Positions 53,297 through 61,560 of a stretch of 64,000 nucleotides of DNA are shown in pieces. The translations under genes and the position numbers were made by a program. The notes beneath the pieces were generated by a model. It saw nothing but the letters and a program-made list of their open reading frames with translations. It ran no database searches and was not told the origin of the DNA. Position 1 is the stretch's first letter; each line of letters starts with the position of its first letter. This stretch comes from Victivallales bacterium (GTDB lineage Bacteria > Verrucomicrobiota > Lentisphaeria > Oligosphaerales > Oligosphaeraceae): positions 29,999 to 93,998 of the forward strand of contig JAFPYX010000010.1 in NCBI GenBank assembly GCA_017417585.1, read 5' to 3'.

Positions 53297-54742
53297 TTAG
53301 GGAGTGTCGACGTCCTCGGAGGGAGGCAAGTCGGATTCGGTCTGTTGTTGACGAAGCAGTTTTAAATAGTTGGCGGGGGCGATGGCACCAAAGGCATAGA
53401 GAAATGCCAGTGCGGTCACGAACCAGGTGAAGGCATCGGCCCAGCCACTTTGGACGAGAGCGAAACAAATGAAGACAATGAAGAGGATGAGAAGCATTAC
53501 CCGGAAGCCCCGAGGCAGAGAAGGCCATAGGTCCTGGCCGAAATGACGATACGGCAGGTTTGAAACCATCATGATGGATGCCAGGAAAACAACGAAGGCA
53601 GCCAGCCAGCTGATGAGAGGGTGGTTGAGCTGTGCGGAGACTATGGCGGCGGAGCCGGCTAACAAGGCACCGCCAGGAGAAGGAAGGCCTTGGAAGATTC
53701 CTCGGGGAAGGTCCACAGTCGGCTTGAGAAAACGGTAAAGGCGGAAAAAGACACAGACTGCATAGAACACGGCTAGGGCTGCTGCAATAGCCATGGGAAT
53801 TGGAGCATCGTTACGTGCAAGCCCGATGATGATGATGCTGGCATTTGCCAGTCCAAAATTCGTTCCGTCCGCAATGTCGTCGTAGATGGCTCCGTGATTG
53901 GTGGAGCCGTATTTGCGGGCGAGTCGGCCGTCGAAGAGGTCGAAGAACTGTCCAAGGAAAATCAGGATGAAGGCCAGGATATGGTTGTTGGGGAAGCGGG
54001 CGGGCATCCAGGCAATGGCAATGGCGCTGATTCCGCAGAGGAAATTGAGGAAAGTCAGGCTATTGGCATACCAGTTGCTTGGAACGACTTTGCAATATAG
54101 CGAAAGGAAGGCCAGGATGGTGCAGGCCTGCATCAGGCGGGTGACCACTTCGCTGTTCAATGAGGTCAAAGGCGGAAAGAGGGGATGATTTTGGGTGGTA
54201 AGGCAGAACTGGTAGAAGGCTAGGATGGAAATCAGGATGGTCACCAAAGCGGTCTTTACCTTGCCGAAGGAGTTGGCGGCCTTCTTCTTGCAAAAAAGGC
54301 GGGAAGATTGTCCAAGAATGTCCAATGTGCAATACAGGCAAACCCACCCGATTGGCAAATGCGGGGAGACTACATTGGGGCTGGAACCTATCGCCAGGAA
54401 AAAAAGCGGCGGGAAAGACATGCATTTGTCCGCCAGAGGGTCGAGCCATTCACCGGTAGTAGTGGAGAGGTCACAGTTGCGAGCGATGGTCCCGTCAGTC
54501 AAATCAGTGATCATCCAGAAGGCAAACCAGATGATGGCTATTCCCCAGTGTCCATTTGAGGCCATCCAGATGGCAATGAGTCCCTGAGGGATGCGCAAGC
54601 AGGAAATGCCATTGGGGTGCAACAGGAAATGATGCCGGATGAAGGTCTGGCATCTCAGGTTGCGCGTTACGGTCAAGACCAGTAGGCGCTCAATGGCGAG
54701 CATGACCAGTACTACTGAAATGATGATGATGGTGTGAATCAT
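53297..54742 (-). CDS. Double CDP-alcohol phosphotransferase (PgsA-like plus PssA-like fusion)
   Basis: 481 residues, polytopic. Two full CDP-alcohol phosphatidyltransferase signatures are present. First: D80-D83-G84-A87-R88-G97-D101-D105, exactly D-x2-DG-x2-AR-x8-G-x3-D-x3-D, in a domain of about 40-185 resembling PgsA. Second: D268-D271-G272-A275-R276-G284-D288-D292 with one residue fewer between AR and G, in a domain of about 225-400. Its NSLTFLNFLCGISA and FQGLPSPGGALLAG motifs match PssA. It probably makes phosphatidylglycerophosphate and phosphatidylserine in one chain. It overlaps the CorC-like gene by ATGA (54739-54742). Confidence 0.8.
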   Translation of the reverse strand: MIHTIIIISVVLVMLAIERLLVLTVTRNLRCQTFIRHHFLLHPNGISCLRIPQGLIAIWMASNGHWGIAIIWFAFWMITDLTDGTIARNCDLSTTTGEWLDPLADKCMSFPPLFFLAIGSSPNVVSPHLPIGWVCLYCTLDILGQSSRLFCKKKAANSFGKVKTALVTILISILAFYQFCLTTQNHPLFPPLTSLNSEVVTRLMQACTILAFLSLYCKVVPSNWYANSLTFLNFLCGISAIAIAWMPARFPNNHILAFILIFLGQFFDLFDGRLARKYGSTNHGAIYDDIADGTNFGLANASIIIIGLARNDAPIPMAIAAALAVFYAVCVFFRLYRFLKPTVDLPRGIFQGLPSPGGALLAGSAAIVSAQLNHPLISWLAAFVVFLASIMMVSNLPYRHFGQDLWPSLPRGFRVMLLILFIVFICFALVQSGWADAFTWFVTALAFLYAFGAIAPANYLKLLRQQQTESDLPPSEDVDTP

Positions 54743-56070
54743 TCTTGATGCGGATTGCCTATGGCAGGCATTTGCCCGTCTCGTCTCCGGATTTTCACCG
54801 TGTCCAGCCGACGTGGTGAAGCGGCGAGGATGTCAATGAGCAGTTCTTCTGTTTCAATGTGCTCGCCGGCTTGCGGGATGCGCCCCAGGCTTGCCATAAT
54901 ATAACCTCCCAGAGTGTCGTAGCCTTCCTCTTCGGAGATTTCCATATCCATGAGCTGGTTGAGCTCCCAGATGGTCATGCGCGCATCGGCGACCATGCTC
55001 CCGTCTGGCTGGGGAGTATTGCGATTGGCGGGAGCGTCGTCGCGGTCAAACTCGTCCTGGATTTCTCCAACAATTTCCTCCAGGATGTCCTCGAAGGTGA
55101 CAATTCCGGCGGTACCTCCATATTCATCCAGCACAACCGCCAGATGTATTCGTTTGGCACGGAATTCCTCCAGCAAATCGCTGACATTCTTGGTGTCCGG
55201 AATAAAAACCGGAGGATGTGCCAATTCCTTGAGAGAGGTGATTTGGGCGGTGTGCTCCTCGTCAAGGAAATCTTTGGCGTAGAGGATGCCTATGATGGCG
55301 TCGACGGATTTGGAGATAAGCGGGATTCGACTGTGGCCGCTGGCGGAGAAGGCTTTTTTTGCCTCGGTGATGGAAAGTTGCTCCTCTATGGCATCAATGT
55401 CCACCCGCGGAGTCATGATTTCATGAACCAGCGTCTTGTCAAGGTTGATCACACCATTTAGCATCCGCTTTTCATCACTCTCCAGGTCATTGAGCGGCGT
55501 AGCCGCCGATGGCGCCATGTCAGGATGGTCTTGGGTGTCTTCTTCGACTAATGACAGAATCTCATCTTCGGCAGTAACCTGGGCGTTGTTTTCATCCCCT
55601 TTTGCATGCTGGATGCGCTTTTCGAATGCACCCAGAGGAAAGATGAGAAAGGCGAAAGGGTATAGGCCGAGTAAGGCGAGCAGTCCGGCCAGCCGGAGGA
55701 TGAAGGCGGAACAACGAAGGGACAACGTGATATCCAACGCCTCCACGGCGGAAAAGACGGCCAGAAGTACAATTGCCAATATTCCCCATTTGGCTGAGGC
55801 GGGCAATCCGCAAATGCATAGCCAATGCGCAAAAAAGCCTCCGGTGGCAAGTGCGGAAAAAAGCAGTTCGAGATGGTTGCAAAGGCGAAGCCGGGGAAGA
55901 TGGGGAAGCAGTCTTTCCAGCGCCTCCGCTTGGTCTTTGCAGGATTCGCGAAGTTTGCGTAGGCGAGCACGCGAGAAGGTCTCCAGCTTCATGGCACCAA
56001 GGGCCAACAGGCTGGTGAGCAGCATCAGCAGAAGCCCCAGACAGAACCAGACGGTCGAACTAGTATCCAT
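54739..56070 (-). CDS. CorC/CNNM-like CBS-domain membrane protein
   Basis: 443 residues. A hydrophobic N-terminal third (about 1-160) precedes a cytoplasmic CBS pair (about 200-325): VHEIMTPRVDIDAIEEQL, SRIPLISKSVDAIIGILYAKDFL, RIHLAVVLDEYGGTAGIVTFEDILEEIVGEI. A CorC/HlyC C-terminal domain (about 345-430: WELNQLMDMEISEEEGYDTLGGYIMASLGRIP) follows. These proteins handle Mg2+/Co2+ efflux or resistance. The N-terminal region is short and aligns poorly with standard DUF21. The C-terminus ends in PSSA-operon overlap ATGA with the next gene. ybeY lies upstream by 21 bp. Confidence 0.85.
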   Translation of the reverse strand: MDTSSTVWFCLGLLLMLLTSLLALGAMKLETFSRARLRKLRESCKDQAEALERLLPHLPRLRLCNHLELLFSALATGGFFAHWLCICGLPASAKWGILAIVLLAVFSAVEALDITLSLRCSAFILRLAGLLALLGLYPFAFLIFPLGAFEKRIQHAKGDENNAQVTAEDEILSLVEEDTQDHPDMAPSAATPLNDLESDEKRMLNGVINLDKTLVHEIMTPRVDIDAIEEQLSITEAKKAFSASGHSRIPLISKSVDAIIGILYAKDFLDEEHTAQITSLKELAHPPVFIPDTKNVSDLLEEFRAKRIHLAVVLDEYGGTAGIVTFEDILEEIVGEIQDEFDRDDAPANRNTPQPDGSMVADARMTIWELNQLMDMEISEEEGYDTLGGYIMASLGRIPQAGEHIETEELLIDILAASPRRLDTVKIRRRDGQMPAIGNPHQE

Positions 56071-56091
56071 GAGTGAATAGACAGGGCGGAG

Positions 56092-56568
56092 TTATAGGAA
56101 ACCCTCAAGACGATACCGGGTTTCGGCATAGGTTAGCACCCGTGCTTCTGCACGTCGCATGGATGCAAGGGCCTCGCTTGTTTGATCATCCTCGCCGGCA
56201 AGGTGGAGAAGTCCATGCACGGCATAGCGGAACAACTCCCGTGACGGCGTTTCCCCGAATTGCGGAGCCTGCTCGATGGCGACCTCCGGACAGACGTAGA
56301 TTTCCGCCAGAAGAGGTTCGAAGTTCGAAGGTTGTAGGGTGAAACCGTCACGCAGATCGTAGGTGATGACGTCCGTTGCGCCTTGATGATGCAAGTGCAG
56401 CCCGTTGAGAATGGTCATTCGGTGTCGGGTGATCAGCACAAGGTCGATGTGACCAGGCACATCAAGGGCAAGACCTGTCGCAGGAAGCGAAAACTGGAGC
56501 GCCTGCAGCATCTGCGGTAGTCTGTGAACTCCACGGAGGGATGGCATCTTGGCAAGAGTGAGTCTCAT
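56092..56568 (-). CDS. ybeY: YbeY endoribonuclease (rRNA maturation factor)
   Basis: 158 residues. The metal motif reads HGLLHLAGEDDQT: His-x3-His is intact but the third His of HGxLHLxGYDH is Asp, as known in Bacteroidota-like versions. DVITYDLRDG and IYVCPEVA match the conserved DVLSFP-type and GDI-type strands. It acts in 16S rRNA 3'-end maturation and ribosome quality control. Gene order pgpH-ybeY-corC is the standard bacterial arrangement. ATG start at 56568. Confidence 0.93.
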   Translation of the reverse strand: MRLTLAKMPSLRGVHRLPQMLQALQFSLPATGLALDVPGHIDLVLITRHRMTILNGLHLHHQGATDVITYDLRDGFTLQPSNFEPLLAEIYVCPEVAIEQAPQFGETPSRELFRYAVHGLLHLAGEDDQTSEALASMRRAEARVLTYAETRYRLEGFL

Positions 56569-56577
56569 GAAGGACAG

Positions 56578-58962
56578 TCACTTGTGGTATTCGATCCGGG
56601 AATGGTTCTTATCCAGCAGCGTGGCGACAAAATTCTCCGCAAGGAGAGCGAGCTGTCGCGTGGTCAAATCGACCTGGTCGAATTGCCCGTCACTCAATTT
56701 CCCCTGGATGACGTCTTTTACCCGTCGGGTTAGCTGGTCGCGGAAATCGGCGTTGGCTGCGATCTCCTCGTTGGTGAGTATTTTTTCATACATCGCGGCG
56801 ATTTCCTCCTGGGAGGTTTCCGGATGTTCTTCGCGAAGGGAAGCTTCAGCATCGGCGAGCCGCCGTGCCTCACCACGGCTGTCGCGTTTACAATGTGTAA
56901 GCGAACGTGTGGCAGCCTCACAGGAGTCTGCCAGCATGATGAGCGCGACTTCACGGGAAGAGGGTGGGTCCTGGTCATACCGGTATTGTTCCGGCGGCGG
57001 CGGCGGAAGGCCCTTTTCTGTAGCCAGCCGGCATGCCTGGTTGTAGAAAGAAGCCATGATGGTGTTGCCATGATGCTGTAGAATGGCTGGATAGAGCATG
57101 CTGGGGAGATGATATCTTCTGGCCAGGCGAAGACCGAAGCGTGCATGTTCCCGAAGATATTCGCAACTGTCCTCCGGCGAATGGTGCGAATGCGGAGTAG
57201 TTTCACCACTTTGGAGATTTTCAGTGAAATGCATGGGGGAGTAGAGTTTGCCAATGTCGTGGTAGAGTGCCATGGCGTATGCCAATTTGGCATTCGCGCC
57301 GATGACATGTGCCCCGCCGACGGAAAGAGCCGCCACCGCAATGGAGTGCTCATAGGTGCCTGGAGCGTCCTGGCGCAGACGTTCCATCAAAGGGGAATCC
57401 AAGTTGCTGATCTCTGTGAGACTGAAGGCAGTTGGCAGACGGAAGAATACTTCCAGCAGGCTAATAAGAAGAATGCAAAAGATGCCATTTAGCATGCCGT
57501 TGGCCAAACCGCTGGTCAGAAGGAATACAACTTCAACAAGAAAATCTTTTCCGTCCGGGGAAGATGGTTGACTGAGAAGGAAAAGGAACTCCGCGCCGGC
57601 AAGTGTCAGACCGAAAATCAATCCACGTGTCAGGAACTCCATCCGGCGATTGATTCCACGGAAGCATAAAACCGCAGACAGCGAGACTAGCAAAGTAAAA
57701 TAGAAGAGCGGAAACCGCTCACTGGGAAGATTGAGCTGAAGGGGAAGAAGCATGGCCATCAGCGTGGCGGTGATGATGGCCAGCCGTTCGTGTAGAAGGT
57801 TTACGATAATGGCAGGGAAAAGTGCCAAAGGCAGACAGGAAAGCAACAATGACAACGGCACTTCATAATGGGATCCGATATAATTGGAACAGAAATAAAC
57901 AACGATAAACTCCAGGCTCAGAAGCAGCCCCAGCAGAACAAAACGCCGTAGATCTGTGGCATAATCAACTCTGGTGATATATACGATGAAACCATAAACG
58001 ATTAAAAAAGCCAGAAGGACTAGCGCATTGACATGGAAGGCACGGCTGCGAAGCGCGTGCAGAAGATTGCTGCCGGTGAATGAATGCCAAATGGTTGAAT
58101 TGGGATGGTAAATCTGATGGGGGCGAATGCTCTGCCCAAGCAAGGGCGCACGGATGGAGAAATTCAGTGGAGTGGGGGGATTAAGCTGGAAGTATTCCTG
58201 AGTGAGTTTTTCACTGTAGTTCAGGCTGGGTTGACCAATGGCGGCGATTAAACTATACAGTTCTCCGGATAATTCAGAATGAAGCTGCGTTTCGCAGAAA
58301 TCCTGTGCGACAAGGGTTGCGGCTTCGGACAGGATCGGGGGCATGGAGGGAGGGAAATAACTTTGAAGATGACCGCTTTCCCAGAATCCGTCTTCAACGA
58401 CCAGGAGCGCCGAGGGGGGAGCGCCTGTGAATTCTGTAATGGAAGGCGGCACTTCATTGGGGAGTACACCGTTGTCCAAACAACTGCCCCAACTGTCAAC
58501 GAGTGCCTGTCTCGATGACGGATCCGATAAGAGAACTTGAAGTCCGGAACTCATTCCGACTGTTTCAGGAGATTTACAACAGTCGTCCAACCGCTGTTGG
58601 AAGTCCGCCAGCACTTGGAGGCGTGTGGCAACAGCTGGTGAACCAGCCGGCTGAAAGTGATGCGGCATCAGGCAAAAGATGCCAATGAGCCAGACCACCA
58701 GAAGAAGTGGTGCCAATGGCCAGTATCTTCTCCAGGCGACACGGTAGTTTTTCAGACGCGCACGAACCGCGTGATTCAGGCAGGCCCGGGTCTTGACCTG
58801 GATGTCCCTAATTACACGCTGATGGTCTAGATCGGTGCGCTGTTCGTCGGCGGACGGCAGGACTCGTTCTTGCGGTGCAGACAGGTGAGGGCCGTTGCCG
58901 GGAACCGCCGTTGTTGCCGAAGCAGATGGAGGCGGATTGGATTTGGATGGATTTGACTTCAT
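56578..58962 (-). CDS. pgpH: PgpH-like 7TM-HD c-di-AMP phosphodiesterase
   Basis: 794 residues from the ATG at 58962. Pattern: basic Pro/Ser-rich N-terminus, one helix near 80-97, extracytoplasmic domain (about 100-320), seven transmembrane helices (about 330-545), and a cytoplasmic HD domain (about 565-720) with EHSIAVAALSV, ALYHDIGKLYSP (His-Asp) and ILQHHGNTIMASFY. This is the 7TMR-HDED architecture of PgpH, which degrades cyclic di-AMP. It ends 9 bp before ybeY. It starts in the loop of a terminator hairpin belonging to the M18 gene. Confidence 0.92.
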   Translation of the reverse strand: MKSNPSKSNPPPSASATTAVPGNGPHLSAPQERVLPSADEQRTDLDHQRVIRDIQVKTRACLNHAVRARLKNYRVAWRRYWPLAPLLLVVWLIGIFCLMPHHFQPAGSPAVATRLQVLADFQQRLDDCCKSPETVGMSSGLQVLLSDPSSRQALVDSWGSCLDNGVLPNEVPPSITEFTGAPPSALLVVEDGFWESGHLQSYFPPSMPPILSEAATLVAQDFCETQLHSELSGELYSLIAAIGQPSLNYSEKLTQEYFQLNPPTPLNFSIRAPLLGQSIRPHQIYHPNSTIWHSFTGSNLLHALRSRAFHVNALVLLAFLIVYGFIVYITRVDYATDLRRFVLLGLLLSLEFIVVYFCSNYIGSHYEVPLSLLLSCLPLALFPAIIVNLLHERLAIITATLMAMLLPLQLNLPSERFPLFYFTLLVSLSAVLCFRGINRRMEFLTRGLIFGLTLAGAEFLFLLSQPSSPDGKDFLVEVVFLLTSGLANGMLNGIFCILLISLLEVFFRLPTAFSLTEISNLDSPLMERLRQDAPGTYEHSIAVAALSVGGAHVIGANAKLAYAMALYHDIGKLYSPMHFTENLQSGETTPHSHHSPEDSCEYLREHARFGLRLARRYHLPSMLYPAILQHHGNTIMASFYNQACRLATEKGLPPPPPEQYRYDQDPPSSREVALIMLADSCEAATRSLTHCKRDSRGEARRLADAEASLREEHPETSQEEIAAMYEKILTNEEIAANADFRDQLTRRVKDVIQGKLSDGQFDQVDLTTRQLALLAENFVATLLDKNHSRIEYHK

Positions 58963-58970
58963 CAAAGCAA

Positions 58971-59000
58971 TGGCGGGACGCAGGTAGCTGCGACCCGCCA
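58971..59000 (-). terminator. Hairpin after the M18 aminopeptidase
   Basis: TGGCGGG-A-CGCAG-GTAG-CTGCG-A-CCCGCCA: two perfect stem segments (7 and 5 bp) with a 1-base bulge on each side. It lies 12 bp after the aminopeptidase stop and just before the pgpH start codon. No long T-run follows, so it may be weak or also affect pgpH translation. Confidence 0.6.
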
Positions 59001-59012
59001 GTATTTACGCGC

Positions 59013-60476
59013 TTATGCTTTGGCGACAAATGCGCTGTATCCCTTGTAAGCCATGTAGATGTCCAGCTTCCCGGCAATTTCCCAGGGGGCATGCATGCAC
59101 ATCAGGCCGACTCCGCAGTCGATTACCTGGATGCCATAGCGGGCCATGTACATCGCGATGGTTCCGCCGCCGCCAACATCGGGTTTGCCCAACTCGCACA
59201 TCTGCCAGACGACTTTCGCATCGTTGAAAATCTTGCGAACCTCGGCGACGAGTTCCGCGGAGGCGTCGGAGGCGCCGCCTTTGCCGCGGCCACCATCGTA
59301 TTTGTTGACTTCCAAGCCGCAGTTGAGGCGGCCGGCGTTGTTGTCGGAGTTCACCCCCTTGTAGTCCGGGTCGGCAAGCGTTCCGACGTCGGCGGAGAGC
59401 ATCTTGGTGCCTTCAAGCGCCCGGCGCACCAGAAGTTCGCTGTAGGCCATGCCGTGGCAGCCGGCGATGATTTCCGCGATGGTGTTGGGCAGGAAAGTGG
59501 AGTCCATGCCCGTGCGTCCATAGGAGCCAATTTCCTCCTTGTCGCAAAGCAAAGCCCCCATCGAGCGCTGCGGAATGCCCTTGAAGTCTAGGACGGCGCG
59601 GGCGGCAGCGTAGGAACACACCCGGTCATCGTGTCCATAGCCCAGAATCATGGAACGGTCAAAACCCAGGTCACGTGCCGGGCCGGCCGGAACAACTTCC
59701 AGCTCCGCGGAGCCGAAGTCCTCTTCCTCAATGCCGTATTTCTCATTGAGAATGCGGAGGATATTCAGCTTGGCCTTCTGAGAGACCTCTTTGTCGTCAT
59801 TCTTTTTGTCCACAGGACGCGAGCCGCAGACGACATTGAGGCGTTCGCCTTTGACGCCTTCGGCCATGGTCTTGCGAGATTGTTCCACGTCAAGGTGCGG
59901 AAGAATGTCGGTGATGGTGAAGACGGGGTCTTCTGGCTTGTCGCCAATGGCGATGTCCACCTTGGAGCCGTCGCGTCGGTAGATGACACCATAGAGCGCC
60001 AGGGGCAGGACTAGCCACTGATAGTGTTTGATGCCGCCGTAGTAATGTGTGTCCAGGAGGACCAGTTCCTCGTCCTGGTAAAGGGGACAAGGCTTGAGGT
60101 CCAGGCGCGGACAGTCAATATGTCCGCCAACGAGGTTCAGGCCTTCCTCAATCGGTGCTTTCCCGATGCGGGCGAGCAAGATGGTCTTGTTGTCCACGGT
60201 TCGGTAGATGCCGTCGCCAGGCTTGAGGCGCTTCCCCTGGTCATTGAGTTTGGTAATATCCTTGAAGCCCTTCGCCTGCGCAAGTTTCAGGATGGCGGAA
60301 AAAGCGCGGCGTTCAGTCTTGTTCTCGCTGATAAACTGGCGGTACTCTTCGCAGTATTTCTGAAGCTTGGTCTCCTCGCCGGCCGCCAATTTGTCCCAGC
60401 CAGGCTCACGTTTCCACAGTTTGACGGGCTTGGCCTTTGTAGTGGTTTTCTTCGCAGATGATTTAGAAGTAGGCAT
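59013..60476 (-). CDS. M18-family aminopeptidase
   Basis: 487 residues. The M18 metal-binding landmarks are seen: LVGGHIDCPRLDLKP (His and Asp ligands), SYAAARAVLDF, CDKEEIGSYG (catalytic Glu pair) and the GGGGTIAMYMARYGIQVIDCGVGLMCMHAPWEI C-terminal ligand region. It removes N-terminal residues from peptides in the cytoplasm. A Lys-rich leader (STKSSAKKTTTKAKPVKLWKR type) precedes the conserved fold; such a leader is not part of the catalytic domain. No signal peptide is visible. A hairpin follows the gene. Confidence 0.9.
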   Translation of the reverse strand: MPTSKSSAKKTTTKAKPVKLWKREPGWDKLAAGEETKLQKYCEEYRQFISENKTERRAFSAILKLAQAKGFKDITKLNDQGKRLKPGDGIYRTVDNKTILLARIGKAPIEEGLNLVGGHIDCPRLDLKPCPLYQDEELVLLDTHYYGGIKHYQWLVLPLALYGVIYRRDGSKVDIAIGDKPEDPVFTITDILPHLDVEQSRKTMAEGVKGERLNVVCGSRPVDKKNDDKEVSQKAKLNILRILNEKYGIEEEDFGSAELEVVPAGPARDLGFDRSMILGYGHDDRVCSYAAARAVLDFKGIPQRSMGALLCDKEEIGSYGRTGMDSTFLPNTIAEIIAGCHGMAYSELLVRRALEGTKMLSADVGTLADPDYKGVNSDNNAGRLNCGLEVNKYDGGRGKGGASDASAELVAEVRKIFNDAKVVWQMCELGKPDVGGGGTIAMYMARYGIQVIDCGVGLMCMHAPWEIAGKLDIYMAYKGYSAFVAKA

Positions 60477-60651
60477 ATATGAAGGATGAAAGGTTAAAGG
60501 TTAGAGGGAAAAGGTTAAAAACGAGAAAGGAAAAGATTGGAGGTTTTGAATCCGGATTGCACGGTCTCCGGGGTTTGAAATCGTATTGATTCCAGGCCTG
60601 CCATGCAGTGAATCCAATCGGCAAAATTGTAATATACCACCTGAAAAGAAG

Positions 60652-61506
60652 TTATGCGTGCATTCGGCAGGTTCGGATGTCCATCACCATGATGCCGCGT
60701 GCACCATGTTCCTCAAGGCGGTCGATGATGCCGTTGAGGTCTTTGCGGGGAACTAGCGACTTTACGGCAAACCATTCCGGTTTGGAGAGCGGGCTGACGG
60801 TAGGAGACTCAACCCCGGGGGTGATTTCACACACCGCTGCAAGTTGTGCGGCAGGAACGTCATACTCCACGACGACGTAGTTCCGGGCAGTCAGGATCCC
60901 TTGAACCCGTTGAAGGAAAGTATGGATCTGAGGCTGGCGGCCGTGCTCCGCGCTGCGAGCAATGAGAATTGCTTCCGAGAGCATCACCGGTTCACCGATG
61001 ATCTTCAGGCCTGCCTGTCGCATGGTGGAGCCGCTTTCCACGACATCGGCGATGGCGTCGGCGACACCGAGCCGGATGGAAATCTCCACCGCGCCGTCCA
61101 GTTTGGTCACTGGGCAATCAAAGCCGCGCCGTGTCATGTCGGCCTTGACGATGTTTGGATAGCTCGAGGCGATGCGATGGCCGTTGAGTTGATCGACGGT
61201 AAGGGGGCTGTCATTGGGAACGGCATAGCAGAAGCGGGATTTCCCGAAGCCCAACGGGAGCAATTCGGCGGCATCGACTACAGAGTCTTGAAGAAGGTCG
61301 CGTCCGGTAATGCCCAAGTCAACGATGCCTTTGGCGACATAGATTGCAATATCCCGCGGGCGAAGAAAAAGAAACTCGACATCATTCCCGGTGTCCATGA
61401 CCGAAAGTTCCTTGGCATCCCGTCGGACGCTGTAGCCGGCCGCTTTGATTAGGGTGGCAGATTCTTCCGACAGACTGCCTTTGTTGGGTAATGCAATGCG
61501 GATCAT
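60652..61506 (-). CDS. hisG: ATP phosphoribosyltransferase, long form
   Basis: 284 residues. N-terminal type IV PRT fold: MIRIALPNKGSLSEES, FLRPRDIAIYVAKGIVDLGITGRDLL and the PRPP loop VADAIADVVESGSTMRQAGL. A C-terminal ACT-like regulatory domain (from about 212, YVVVEYDVPAAQLAAVCEITPG) shows it is the long, self-contained, histidine-inhibited form. It catalyses the first step of histidine biosynthesis. The gene upstream carries a HisE domain (step 2), 54 bp apart and in the same direction. Confidence 0.95.
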   Translation of the reverse strand: MIRIALPNKGSLSEESATLIKAAGYSVRRDAKELSVMDTGNDVEFLFLRPRDIAIYVAKGIVDLGITGRDLLQDSVVDAAELLPLGFGKSRFCYAVPNDSPLTVDQLNGHRIASSYPNIVKADMTRRGFDCPVTKLDGAVEISIRLGVADAIADVVESGSTMRQAGLKIIGEPVMLSEAILIARSAEHGRQPQIHTFLQRVQGILTARNYVVVEYDVPAAQLAAVCEITPGVESPTVSPLSKPEWFAVKSLVPRKDLNGIIDRLEEHGARGIMVMDIRTCRMHA

Positions 61507-61560
61507 TGAGTGTTCACCTTATGCTCTATAATGAATGGCGAGACGATCTTGTCAAAACGG

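Noticed and set aside
56092..56568. Inactive YbeY because the third metal His is Asp
   Set aside because: The same replacement occurs in known YbeY variants (Bacteroidota type), so activity is likely kept.
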